A stretch of DNA of 64,000 nt from Anastatus disparis (GCA_017163975.1 JAFFSR010000309.1:1565501-1629500); one strand, 5' to 3'; positions 11,130 through 21,340 are shown, counted from the first letter of the stretch. The notes: a model not told the origin generated them from the letters alone. A program made the numbers and translations.

Positions 11130-11900
11130 ATGGAACGCGCTCGAAAAATGGCCATTGTCCCTGAAAAAACTCTGGAACAAATACAAGGTTTTTCGCAGCA
11201 GCAGCAGCAGAGTGGAGCTGTATCTACAACTATTTCTACAGATAACACAACTGAAAATGCTGAAAAACCCATACAGACACCTGGTGATAACTTAACACGG
11301 CCTAATTCAGAAATTTATTAAATTATTCATTCTAAAAGTTTTAGCAGTGAGCGAGAAAAGTGTAAAAATTATTTGCAAGTTTTCAGGCGTCATTTATTTT
11401 TTAAAGATAATGAACGTATGGATAATGGTGAAATTAGTCGAGATATTGATGAAATCGAAGTTACATTGGCACCTTTGACAGAAGAAAAAATACTCGATAA
11501 CGTGCTTAAAATTTATGCTAGAAAAGCCTGACTTTTACTAAAACATTGGCTTACTTTTGGGCCAGATCGATTGAAATGGGATAGTACTGGAAGCGTTATC
11601 GTAGATGGTAAACTTATATCATGATCTAACATAGTAGAATTACTTAAAGATGTTTTGCAAAAGAAAAAAAAAGATAGAGGATGACAAAGTGCCTATTGGT
11701 AGATTTAAATTTGCAATGTTTATTGAAAGTTCGGAAACATTCAATAATCTGATTGGAAACACGGAAATTATAAATATTTCTAATAAGCTAACGTCTTCTT
11801 TAAATACTGCGAGACGAAAAATGTTATCACCAGTATTTTCATCACCCGTAACGAGACATACTGTTGAGAAAAAGTGGCTGAAAGCCAACCTTTGAAAAGA
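11130..11900 (+). pseudogene. Polinton conserved ORF of unknown function
   Basis: Starting at ATG 11130 (MERARKMAIVPEKTLE), this frame contains a short glutamine run and continues past a TAA at 11319 into sequence with the motif REKCKNYLQVFRRHL and the segment GPDRLKWDSTG. Further stops and at least one frameshift in an A-rich run near 11665 follow; the open frame 11650-11895 then continues the same protein. I recognise this arrangement from insect Maverick/Polinton elements, where the product is conserved but uncharacterised. It sits between the ATPase and the integrase fragment. No enzyme motif is visible, so I give no function. Confidence 0.6.
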
Positions 11901-11911
11901 ATTCTTTGAAA

Positions 11912-12243
11912 AATCAGTATTACGACCCTTCGCACGAAGCAGCTTATGCAGGAGCGCGAAATTTAATACGTGTAAATATAAATGGTAAATCATTGATAAA
12001 CAGAAAAAAAGAGCAAAAACGAATAGAGAAGTGGTTGAATAATCAAGATGCTTACACTCTTCACCGCCCTATATGAGAAAAATTGCCTGGATTACACTAT
12101 AAGGTAACTAACGTAGATGACGCTTAGGAGGCGGATTTGTGTCAGACAACAAGTATAAAAAAAGAAAATGATGGTTTTTCGTACTTGCTAGTGGTCATTG
12201 ACGTGCTCAATAAGTACACATGGGTAGAAACACTGCAGGTTTG
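11912..12243 (+). pseudogene. Polinton retroviral-like integrase fragment
   Basis: This frame encodes the region leading into the catalytic core of a Polinton-type (retrovirus-like) integrase. YYDPSHEAAYAGARNL, QDAYTLHRP and the first catalytic-aspartate motif (EADL, about 12130) are visible, followed by YLLVVIDVLNKYTWVE. Integrase inserts the linear element into host DNA. In-frame TGA (about 12074) and TAG (about 12126) stops break it. The sequence ends at about 12243, before the second aspartate and the glutamate, and the next Polinton gene follows directly, so the rest of the core is deleted. Confidence 0.8.
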
Positions 12244-12279
12244 TAATTTAATAACGAATTTTTTAATTTTCTTTACGGC

Positions 12280-12837
12280 GTGCACGATAGTATTCAACAG
12301 CTTGCGAAAGAGATAAATAATGTGCACGTGGCGCGTGAACATCAAAAGTTTAAACCGACTGAGTTTCAGGAAGGTTATTATGCATTAAAACGGATTTGCG
12401 ATTGCGAAGAGCCGCATTACACGACTTTCAATGAAAAAATTCGTCGAATTTTTGGTTATGAAGATATTGTCCACATAAAAACAGGAACTTTTGTCACTTC
12501 CAACTCAGGGACAAGTACAAATGTGGGATATACACCAGCTAGTTTAGCACGTCATTATTTAGTCATACCTGATCAGCTTTACGTTTTCACAGACATATGC
12601 GAACCTTATGCAGTCGGTGATACGAAAACAGCACTTTTACGCATTGTACCCCTGGAAAATTCTAAGTACAAATCCTGATCAATTGTCGTCAAACACTTTG
12701 CACTGATTCAATACATTCCTCTACTACATCATACCTTTTGAAATATTTTTATCGATATAAGAGATCAACATGGGCGTAAAATACCATTTGAGTATGTAAC
12801 GCTGACGGTTACACTTCATTTCAAGCGTAGTCGTTAA
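12280..12837 (+). pseudogene. Polinton minor capsid-like protein, broken
   Basis: The frame from 12280 encodes a protein with IQQLAKEINNVHV near the start, CDCEEPHYTTFNEKIRRIFG in the middle, a DICEPYAVGD motif (about 12592), and a C-terminus with DIRDQHGRKIPFEY and TLHFKR. In insect Polintons a protein of this type precedes the major capsid gene, and I take it as the minor (penton-like) capsid protein; that assignment rests on gene order and family memory. In-frame TGA stops at 12676 and about 12748 interrupt it, and it ends at TAA 12835. The N-terminal part is probably missing because the integrase fragment stops just upstream. Confidence 0.6.
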
Positions 12838-12849
12838 TTGCATAGCAAT

Positions 12850-13359
12850 ATAAGTTATTATATTTATTATTACGACGAACAAGCTGGTGGTAGAGGTGGT
12901 ATTGAAAGTTCAGGCTCCGCGTTTCAAAGAGGATCTGGTATTGTAAGCTTTCTCGGTAGATTATTTAGAATAATCGTACCGTATCTTGCCAGTGGGGCCA
13001 AAAGAATCGGCAAAGAAGTTGTCTGAACGGGTTTGAACGTGTTAGACGACGTAACGAATAAAAGAGCAAATTTCAAAAAGTCTTTTACAGTCGTGTACAA
13101 GAGTCAAGACGAAATTTAAAAAGGAAAGGTGCTAACAAAAATTCTGATATTATGAAAGGTAGTGAATATAAAGCTGTTACTGCTAAGCGCAAACGGCAGT
13201 CGAAACGAGCTCGTGTTTCCATACATAACGCATCGAGCAAGAAAAAAAAGAAAACAAAAAAAAAAGATAAATAAGCGTAGTTTAGGCAAGAAAAATAAAA
13301 GACTAAGGCGAAAAAAGAAAGTATTGAAAAGTGTATCTGACATTTTTGGACCTAAATAA
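12850..13359 (+). pseudogene. Polinton small basic virion-like protein
   Basis: A glycine-rich N-terminus (YYDEQAGG) is followed by a hydrophobic patch (GIVSFLGRLFRIIVPYLASGAKRIGKE), then NVLDDVTN, and finally a very lysine/arginine-rich tail ending in SDIFGPK. This layout, an amphipathic/hydrophobic start and a basic DNA-binding-like end between the minor and major capsid genes, is known from insect Polintons and recalls adenoviral core or membrane-active proteins. That comparison is inference. TGA at about 13024, TAA near 13117 and frame changes around 13150-13270 break it. Confidence 0.55.
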
Positions 13360-13368
13360 ATTATAAAA

Positions 13369-15891
13369 ATGGTTTTTCTACGCGCGTGCAGTGGTGAAGG
13401 TATGAAGAGTGAACTAGATATTTTTACTCTCCCTCCGACGCAAACAACGATTGAAAGCAGTTCTTTTCTCTACTACAAATCTGTATCATCTCTCAGCAAT
13501 GAAAACGATTCACCTTTAGAATTTTTGGTTCCTAGTTGGATCGACTATTACATCGATCTCGCGCATACAATGTTACAAGGGAGCGTGGAAATTTTACCCA
13601 TGAGAACCAACGCCGAGAATGTAAAAGTCACTCCTATTAACAATTTTTTAAATTCATTGTTTGAGTAAATGGACTTCTTTTTTAATTAAAAACTAGTTTC
13701 ACCCCCAAACAACGCTTATCCTTACACTGAAAAAAAAAACTGAAGCCAACGATGCGAAGTTAATCTCATTGGTTGTATGCGAACAACATTTGAAGCGAGT
13801 GATTACAGAAAATCGTAATATATGAATGCGTAACCATGTCACTGTAAATAATTACGACTTCTTGTGTAAGCGGTTACGCTAATCCGAGCAGAGTGCCACA
13901 ACTGTGTTGCGAGTTCGCTTGCTCTGACTCTCTGGCATCGCGCGTGCAGAAAGCTGAGACCAAGCAGTGCGGCAGAGATGCGAGCTTGCTCTCTTTGACT
14001 GTGCGGCATTTCGCATGCAGAAAGCCGAGACCAAGGGCACGACAGAGTTACGTGCTCGCTCACTGAAAATTGACTTACCGAAAACGAGGCCAAGCACTCT
14101 AAACGTTAAAAATTAACATTTAAAAAAGCAAAATTCCTTTTTATTTTCTTTTTTTGTAAGTTTTAACACTTTATGTAAAGTATAATTTATCTAAGTAAAA
14201 TTCTATAATATTATAAAAATTTAATTTTATTTTATAAATTTTTTTAAAAATGTTTTTTGAATTAAAAATTGATGTGATATTTTACTTTTACCATTATTTG
14301 TCAGAGTATATTAATGTAATAATGTAAATTTATAATTTTGATTTATTTTTAATACCTTATTTGTGCAGTTATTAGTGCTTTTATACCTTTGAATTGATGT
14401 TAACTTTATTTTAATCATTTTTTTTTTATATTTATAGATTTATTAGGACATATTGATTATTAATTTTATAAATTTTTTCATTTGGAAACAGGCAGTTTAA
14501 TAAACAAATCAGAATTTTTGAAAATAAAATAATATTTAATTAAATCAAAATTATAAATTTGCATTATTACATTAATATACTTAGGCAAATAATGGTAAAA
14601 GTAAAATATCAAATCAATTTTTAATTTAAGAAACATTTTAAACAAAATTTTATAAAATAAAATTAAATTTTTATAATATTATAGAATTTTACTTAGATAA
14701 ATTATACTTTACATAAAGTGTTAAAACTTACAAAAAAAGAAAATAAAAAGGAATTTTGCTTTTTTAAATGTTAATTTTTAACGTTTAGAGTGCTTGGCCT
14801 CGTTTTTGGTGAATCAATGTTCAGTGAGCGAGCCCGTAACTCTGTTGTTGCCCTTAGTGAGCCTCTAGGCTTTTTGCATGCGAAATTTCACAGAGTCAAA
14901 GAGAGCGAGCTCGCAGCTCTGACGCTGTATTTGGTGTCTCGGTTTTCTGCACGCGCGACGGCGAAGAGTCATAGCTAGCGAGCTCGCAACACAGTTATGG
15001 CACTCTGCTCGGATTAGCGTAATTGTTTACACAGAAAGTCGTAATTATTTACAGCGACATGGTTACATATTCATCTAATACGATTTTCTGAAATCACTTG
15101 CTTGAAATGTTGTTTGCATGCAACTGCTCAGATTAACTTCGCAGCGCTGGCTTTGGGTTTTTTTACAGTGTACAGAGCTTATATAGAGACGCTCTTAAAC
15201 TACGCTCCTCTTGCTTTAACATCATACCTAACCTCCGCACTTTGATATGCGGACACAGCAGGATACATGGACGCGTCACCAGCAATTGCTACTGGAACAG
15301 CAGGGGCTAATGTCGGTTCTTGGAATCGTCAATACCTTACAACTAGCGGTAAAGTTGCGATGTGTTTAATCAAGGTTAATTTTTAGCAAACGGTGTTGAG
15401 AGGCTTGTTCGTAGTAAGGACGCCTTTTGTTTAATGGATTTCACCGATGACGGAAAATTTTCAGTACGCATCAGAAAAGCGACGCTAATCGTCTGGCGAG
15501 CGAAATAAATCCAGCTGTACTATTGGCTCATGCTAATGCTTTGTCCAAGACTACTGCAAAATATCCAATAACAAGAGTGGAAGTTAAATCATTCACTCTA
15601 CATAGTGAGATTTTAGGAGGCACTCTTGATAATGTTATATTGGGCCAGTTTCCAAAAATAATTATTATAGATTTTGTAAATAATAGAGCCTTCAACGGTA
15701 ATCGACTATTGAATCCTTTCAACTTTCAGCATTATTCTATTAATTTACTCTCTCTTTACGTCGATGGTGTACAAATACCAAGCAAACCCCTACAGCCAAA
15801 ATTTACGATCGTCGATTACGATTGCGATTACGTGTCGTCGCACCTCCATGGCTTACAGTGGTTCGATGGGGATGTTATTCTACGCAAATAA
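13369..15891 (+). pseudogene. Polinton major capsid protein, split by a foldback
   Basis: The 5' part begins at ATG 13369. It shows SELDIFTLPPTQTTIESS, a conserved signature of Polinton double-jelly-roll major capsid proteins, then DYYIDLAHTML. TAA stops lie at 13666 and 13687. The gene is interrupted at 13724 by a 1.45-kb foldback and resumes at 15173 in the matching frame with AYIETLLNY and YADTAGYMD. A TGA is at 15243 and a frameshift near 15490. The open frame 15523-15891 carries LSKTTAKYPITRVEVKSF and NPFNFQHYSINLLSLYVDG. The usual C-terminus is missing, the last 35 or so codons being unlike the family. The protein would build the icosahedral shell. Confidence 0.85.
13725..15170. mobile_element. 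1.45-kb foldback element with TA duplication
   Basis: Inverted arms of roughly 600-700 bases begin CACTGAAAAAAA on the left and end TTTTTTTACAGTG on the right. TA is duplicated on both sides (13723-13724 and 15171-15172). Ignoring the element restores the capsid reading frame exactly, which fixes the boundaries. TA duplication and a CA..TG terminus suggest Tc1/mariner-type mobilisation, but no transposase is encoded. Arms differ by scattered substitutions. The outer ~350 bases of each arm are GC-richer than the AT-rich centre. Confidence 0.85.
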
Positions 15892-15930
15892 CGCTATCTT
15901 TTTTAGAATACATCGAGAAACGCTGAAAAA

Positions 15931-16382
15931 ATGTATGTAAGAAGTGCTGAAAAGGCTCTATATATCGAATCTATTATGGCGTGCAACGTTATAAACATAG
16001 AGGATTATACTACCATACCTTTTATTGATTTACAAAGACAGTTCTCTTCTCAGAAAGTATGCTGCTTTCAAGCCTCCCAAGAAAGTCTCTATAAAGAGGA
16101 GTATTGTGCCATGCAGAAATCACATCTGTTGAGAGAGTGGTTTTATTCACTACTCCCTCAAGAATCCCAACAAAATTTGTTTAAAAAAGTAGCGAACTAT
16201 TCTACGACTCTCTTCAAAGACTTGCCTACAAGAAAAATAGTGTTGATAGATTTGGTTCAACTGCTACTTTTACAGGGGTCGATGAAGTAGACAACGATGA
16301 CGACGATAATAAGACCGTAGAATATGCAAGTAGTGATGGGGGTTGTAGTTTAACACAAGAAAATAATACAAATGAATACTAG
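15931..16382 (+). pseudogene. Polinton ORF of unknown function before the protease
   Basis: The frame from ATG 15931 (MYVRSAEKALYIES) runs to about 16200. There a frameshift moves the likely protein into another frame that carries an acidic stretch (VDNDDDDN, about 16284-16310) and ends at TAG 16380-16382. The ATG of the next gene, the protease, overlaps this stop (16372). No known domain is visible. Position and strand place it with the Polinton genes. Confidence 0.45.
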
Positions 16383-16891
16383 TCAAATAATGAGGGCCTT
16401 GAAAGGGCTGAAAGCCAAAACGATTGGCGTATACGCAGCAGATCGAATTCCGAATGTAATGATAACACCGGTTGCTGTACAAGACCTGATCGCACTGGAT
16501 GGCAATGTATATCGATAAAAATAGATACGGAACATATTTCGATAGTTACGGTTTCCCACTCATCTCAACATACCATCTTGAACGACTCAGAAGAAACTGT
16601 AAAATTTTTCAATGGAATACCAAGAAACTGCAAAGCATTGATTCAATGTATTGTTGTCAATACACTATTATGTTTTTATATATGTGTAGCGGTGCTAGTT
16701 TACGCGCGTTTTGTAGCTTCTTTTCAAATAACACGAAAAAAAATGATCGAATAGCTGAAAATTTTTATAAAAGAATTTTAAATAAAATCAAACACAAAAG
16801 ATGTAAGCGGGCTAGCTCATTCGCTAGAGAACGTTCTCGAGGTTCACGCCTTTGTAATCAAACATGTACTTCTAGGCTGAGGTACTCATAA
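16372..16891 (+). pseudogene. Polinton adenain-like cysteine protease, frameshifted
   Basis: ATG 16372 starts MNTSQIMRALKGLKAKTIGVYAADRIPN. The frame then breaks, and the protein continues in the frame of 16499. The catalytic histidine is in HWMAMYIDKN (about 16493-16525), followed by YGTYFDSYGFP with the acidic residue, and the conserved block QSIDSMYCCQY (about 16636-16670) with the candidate nucleophilic cysteine. These are the landmarks of Polinton/adenovirus-type maturation proteases, which cut virion proteins. A stop (TGA, about 16487) lies just before the histidine segment, and some residues between the two halves appear deleted. The C-terminal QTCTSRL ending is retained, with TAA at 16889. 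Confidence 0.8.
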
Positions 16892-17167
16892 CAATATTTA
16901 TCATTTTACTTTAAATATTGTAATCATATGTGTGCGTTTTAGATTTAAGTATAATCAATATCAATTTTTAAATTATTTACTTCCCTCTATTTCTTCCACC
17001 CATCCTACCTATTCATAGTAACATCTTATCTATCCACTAAATGTTAGTATATATTTTCCAGAGTACACCTGCTCTGCTACCATCTATCTACCGCCTAAAA
17101 ATGACAGCTGTTTGTACATACTTTCCCCCCTCGAGTACACCTGGTCTGTGACTACTATTCTATTTGT

Positions 17168-17207
17168 TATATAAGGGTAGGGACGAATGTTCTTTCTAAA
17201 TTTCAGT
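17168..17207 (+). promoter_or_regulatory. Possible TATA box and initiator
   Basis: TATATAAG at 17168-17175 is followed by TCAGT at 17203-17207, the arthropod initiator consensus, upstream of the next Polinton ORF. The spacing from TATA to the initiator A, 37 bases, is longer than the usual 30-31, so this is tentative. Confidence 0.3.
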
Positions 17208-17211
17208 AAGA

Positions 17212-17828
17212 GTTTAGCTTCGGACAGAGCGACACGTGAAAATAGCTCGTTGTGAATTACGTGAGCCAGTAAAATCGGAGTTGCCGAAGCTTTTATTATC
17301 TACTACCTATGCGCTCAATAAGTCTAACTCGAAGAGAATTTGCGTTGGTCTTGAATATAGCGGTGGATACTATCACGAAGTTATTAAACTAGTTTTCTCA
17401 GGTGGCACGCACAAAAGTCTTTCTCTTGATCGCCGTCGCTGGGATATTCTTAAAGATTAATTTGACGTCATAACAGCTTATTTTCATATAATTCTTATTC
17501 TTTTTATTAGGATTTCGGAAGACCAACTAAATCGTATCTCATTTATCATGATTTGAATTTTACCACATCGTACAACATCAAATCTATCACGATCCATGAA
17601 AGACCTCAATCAAACGAGATATACGACCCCGAAGAAGGAGGAGAAACTCCTGGGAAATCACTTTGCAAAAAGAGAAAAACTTTTAATTATCTGGCAGCTA
17701 TAGTCATGCAACAGTCAACATTTAAAGGTCTTCGTCAGCAAAACCTCTTGGTAGACCTTCTTCTCAACGATCTAAGCGAATGTGTCGGTAAGGTCAATCG
17801 TACTACTGATCATAAACTGGAATTTTAA
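17212..17828 (+). pseudogene. Polinton conserved ORF, possible PC4-like fold
   Basis: Two open frames (17236-17460 and 17553-17828) look like halves of one protein. The first has RICVGLEYSGGYYHEVIKLVFSGG and SLDRRRWDILKD, an arrangement that recalls the C-terminal domain of transcriptional coactivator p15/PC4 (strand-strand-W-helix); that is my inference. The TAA at 17458 is followed in frame by FDVITAYFH, and after a frameshift near 17510 the second frame gives FTTSYNIKSITI, YDPEEGGE and MQQSTFKGLR. I recognise this product as conserved in insect Polintons without a secured function. There is no ATG at the expected start; the frame is open from 17212. Confidence 0.5.
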
Positions 17829-17940
17829 AAAAATAAACTTGGACAAGAAGGACTGGACTACGCAAAAGTAATTCTTAATAACTATAAATCATTTAAACAA
17901 TATTGTTTTATGATTAATACCGAATAAGAAGGTTATGTAA

Positions 17941-18068
17941 TGGAAAATATGGTAGATGGTACGGATCATTATAAAAGCTTGTATTTAAAAATTGTTTTAT
18001 CTGAAATTTTAGCATTTAGTTTACCTATGATTGCAAAAGATTTACGAGATATAATGATTCCTGTATAA
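17941..18068 (+). CDS. Small Polinton-associated ORF, 42 codons
   Basis: The short frame from ATG 17941 (MENMVDGTDHYKSLYLKIVLSEILAF) continues upstream open sequence near 17840. It lies in line with the Polinton genes. No domain is recognised, and the coding status is uncertain. Confidence 0.3.
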
Positions 18069-18263
18069 AAAAATGCGTGTTAATATCAATTAACTTTGTT
18101 ACTATATACTTAACCTATGATTGTAAAATATTTATTATGTAAAATGATTCATGTATAAAAATTTGTGTTAATATCAATAAATAACTTTAATGGTATATTT
18201 GAATTCATTTCTTTCTATAAATGTAATCATCCTTTTTAATTATCTTTCATTTTTTTACGACGA

Positions 18264-18455
18264 TTGGTCGAAACAGATATGGGACAATGGGCAGGTAAGA
18301 TGGCTTTATTACGTTCTACAGACAGCGGAATAAAGAGAGAACGATGCAAAGAATATTATAAAAAAGAAATGGAAAAATTAGAACGTTTACAAAAATGTAA
18401 TAAAAAAAATAATATTCTTGAAAATATCAGTTTAAATAATAACTTTTTACAATAA
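18264..18455 (+). CDS. Small lysine/glutamate-rich ORF
   Basis: A 63-codon frame (first codon not ATG; ATG at 18279) encodes MGQWAGKMALLRSTDSG followed by a charged, coiled-coil-like stretch (KRERCKEYYKKEMEKLERLQK). It is downstream of the Polinton genes on the same strand and may be one of the small uncharacterised Polinton products. There is no domain match. Confidence 0.3.
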   Translation: MVETDMGQWAGKMALLRSTDSGIKRERCKEYYKKEMEKLERLQKCNKKNNILENISLNNNFLQ

Positions 18456-18509
18456 ATGCGTTTCTACGCATAGTCTTTTATCATATACATCTAACGCATA
18501 CTTATCACA

Positions 18510-18749
18510 ATGGGTCAAAACAGCACCAGCTACGCCAAAACACTTTTACTATAAGGTGACGAAAAGAAAAAGAAAGAAAATCAACTATCATCAACATGGA
18601 AACAATATTCTGAAAAATTTTCAACGAATACTTACTCTATCCCTGAAAGAAAAGGATATAAAAAATTCCAAACTAAAAAATATTTATATATTTACATACA
18701 GTCCTTTTCAGGACCAACAGATATTTTAATCGTAGGAAATAATTTATAA
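18510..18749 (+). pseudogene. Small ORF with one internal stop, possibly Polinton
   Basis: ATG 18510 gives MGQNSTSYAKTLLL, then an in-frame TAA at 18552, then 64 more codons with SIPERKGYKKFQTKKYLYIYI up to TAA 18747. The MG-x3-T start would fit an N-myristoylation site. The motif near the C-terminus resembles small products seen next to Polinton genes, but I cannot name it. Confidence 0.35.
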
Positions 18750-18789
18750 ATGAAATTGATAAATAAAATAGTAGTGCATAACACCCAGT

Positions 18790-19055
18790 CTGAGAGAAGG
18801 GGAGGAGAAAATGTCAGGCAGATAGGGGAGAGGGGAGGGGCAAAAGTCTCGCTATACCACCCCATGTACGCTATAACAGCCCCCAGACAGGTAGGGGACG
18901 TAGACGGAAGGTAGACAAGAGGAGGAGGGGAAGGGTTAATGTCTTGCTATACCTGCCCATATACGCTTTAAGAGCCCTAGACAGGTAAGGGAGGGAGAAA
19001 GGGAGATCAGACGGGGAGGAGAGGAGAAAATGTCTTGCTATACCTGCCTATATAC
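18790..19055. repeat. Purine-rich ~95-bp tandem repeat, about 3 units
   Basis: The block GTCTTGCTATACCTGCC (with variants) recurs near 18847, 18943 and 19032, each followed by a ...AGACAGGTAGGGG-like segment and a G/A-rich stretch. The spacing is about 90-96 bases. G-richness on the plus strand is sharply different from the AT-rich surroundings. Confidence 0.7.
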
Positions 19056-19194
19056 TGCTAACATACAAAAAAAATTAAAAAATCAAATTTTTTAAAATTT
19101 TATAATTAAATATAGTAGAAAATAGGCTGAAAAATATGGATCACTTAATAACTCAATTTTCGATAAAAATGAACTTAGCTATTTTCGTTGTGAG

Positions 19195-19400
19195 ACGCTT
19201 TATATTAAGGTTACTGCGATCTTGCAGGAATCATTCATTGAAAGATTACTTCAATGTTACATGTTAACTTTGTAGCAAGATTTCATAAAACTTTGCAGAA
19301 AGGTTTGTGCAAGGGACTTTAAAAGGTTACTGCAACCTTGCAGTAAAACCTTGCAACAACCTTACCAACCTTGCTAGCAACCTTGCAGTAAGGTTTCATG
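19195..19400. repeat. Degenerate CCTTGCA(GTAA) repeat field
   Basis: CTTGCA-containing words (CTTGCAGGA, TTGCAGTAA, CCTTGCAACAACC) recur at least seven times in about 200 bases, mixed with TTACTGCAA on the opposite sense. I see no coding sequence. Confidence 0.5.
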
Positions 19401-19444
19401 CTGTGTGAGACATATATTTATATTTGTATATATATATATATATA

Positions 19445-19490
19445 CTAGGGGGGGTTCCCGCCTGCTCGCTTCGCTCGCCAACCCCCCATT
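19445..19490 (-). mobile_element. Helitron-like 3' terminus (hairpin + CTAG)
   Basis: Read on the minus strand, a hairpin with stem GGGGGGTT/AACCCCCC (19449-19456 with 19480-19487) is followed at once by CTAG and then a T. This is the Helitron 3' rule (hairpin, CTRR, host T). The element body would lie to the right, including the CAGCTAA minisatellite. The 5' TC end was not located with confidence. Confidence 0.5.
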
Positions 19491-19559
19491 GTCAATATCA
19501 ATTATCAAATCAATATCAATTTCCAAGAGAACGTTCTTAAATTAGATAACAATTAATTA

Positions 19560-19815
19560 AATTAGCTAACAATTAACTACCTTTCAGCTATCTCTCAGCT
19601 AACTGTCAGCTAAATTTTATCTGAATTTCAGCTATCTCTCAGCTAACTTTCAGCTAAATTTTATCTGAATTTCAGCTATCTCTCAGCTAACTTTCAGCTA
19701 AATTTTATCTGAATTTCAACCATCTCTCAGCTAACTTTCAGCTAACTTTTAGCTAACTTTCAGCTAACTTTTAGCTAACTTTCAGCTGAATTTTAGCTGA
19801 ATTTCAGCTGACTGA
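19560..19815. repeat. CAGCTAA-type minisatellite
   Basis: Units built from TTTCAGCTAACTTTCAGCTAAATTTTATCTGAA and shorter TTTAGCTAACTTTCAGCTAAC variants are repeated across about 250 bases, with a longer period of about 60 bases in the first half. It lies between the Helitron-like end and a short CGG run. Confidence 0.85.
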
Positions 19816-19842
19816 GGGCACATAAAATTCTTATACACGGCG

Positions 19843-19874
19843 GCGGCGGCGGCGGCATGTAGGCGATATATCTT

Positions 19875-19948
<74 letters not shown>
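19843..19948. repeat. (CGG)n and long (AT)n microsatellites
   Basis: A short GGC run at 19841-19858 is followed by about 80 bases of alternating AT at 19868-19948. The DNA transposon that follows begins at the end of the AT tract. Confidence 0.95.
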
Positions 19949-19950
<2 letters not shown>

Positions 19951-19964
19951 GTAATTCTTTCATA

Positions 19965-21340
19965 CTTTTAAAAATCATGTTACTGCGTCATTTCTCCTAA
20001 ATATGAGATAGCCCATCTTGTTAGCAAATGTTCACTGATTTATTGAGTTATTAGAAACTAATTTTGTTATATTTTTAATGATAATTAGACGTGTCATTTT
20101 ATGGCGGATGGGGAAAAGAGGTTTTTTTTTTAAATTTAAATGTTACCAGGCCATGTAAAATGATAAATTATCGCTATAAAAAAAATGACTACTGCTTTTT
20201 TGATTTGAAATTCACACCAAAGCTTTATCTATACACATACTTTTGGAAAATCAAGAGCATGGGTGTGTGCCTGTTAACAAAAGTACTTTCTGAAAGGTTA
20301 TTAAAATGTTACCAAAAATTTATATATTTTACTTTTTTCTGGAAAATACGATGCTGTAAAAAAGACTATCCAGCGGTGACATTTTAAACTACATCAAAAG
20401 GTAATATTTAGAATCACAAAGAGAAATTTTTTTATTAGGAACGTGTGCCTAGTGTAGATAAAGTTCTTTGTTCGTTTGAAATTATACTTAAAAAACGTGA
20501 CTCACTTTTGAAAATAGGTTTTTATCCACTAATATGAAAACCTAAGCTTTGATTCATCTTTTCTCTGTTGTGAACTTTGTAATTTACTATTTTATAATAC
20601 TCAATGTAATCTTTAAGTTGCTTTTGAAGTATTATTTCGAGTATTCTGGAAATCATTGAATTTTTCCCGGCTATTAAATTTTCCAAATTTACATCGATTA
20701 CCTAGTTTCTATCAATGTTTTAATTCTAAAGAGTTTAAACTTTAAAAAGCTCAGTTTTAGTATGTATTTAATAGCTTACACCTAGAACGTTGAGTTAAAT
20801 CATCACTGAAATTTCTAGATTTAAAAACCGATTTTCTAATTTCAAGATTTTGTTTATATAACCGTGATTTTTCTATTATTCATAATGCTACGAATTACAT
20901 GCTACAATGTCCAATTGAATCCAATATTATAAAAAAGACTATTGTGAAAAGTTTAGAATAATTGAACGTAAAACGATGCGTTTATTATTCACACTAAAAT
21001 TTTCAAAGGTAATATCAGTGATATATTTACGATGAAAACTTTAAATCCAAAGCTAAATGTAATGTTGACATGATACTCTTGTTAAGGGCACATCATGTAA
21101 ACAAAGTTAACATTCTCTTACCGAAAAACATACTCAATCTTATAGTAATGTATTATTCTATCCAGCGATCGGACAAGAGTGCTGTGTAAGCAAGTATATT
21201 TAAATGTAGGGTAATCATGAAACAAATATAATTTTTCACATTTTTGCAATACTTTTTCCATATAATCATATATGGATCATTTCAATTAGTTTACAATCAC
21301 TAATATATACATTTTTTTAAAGTTTTATTAGTTGGAAAAA
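19965..21340. other. 5' non-coding part of the DNA transposon
   Basis: About 1.4 kb of AT-rich sequence precedes the transposase ATG. The open frame 20091-20387 has no family motif. The subterminal word near 20502 is the only structure I can support; no clear promoter motif stands out. Confidence 0.4.

Noticed and set aside
10133..17460. Reassigned stop codons (TAA read as glutamine) in the Polinton
   Set aside because: TGA and TAG breaks and clear frameshifts occur in the same genes, and neighbouring elements are broken in the same way, so decay explains it better than a variant code.
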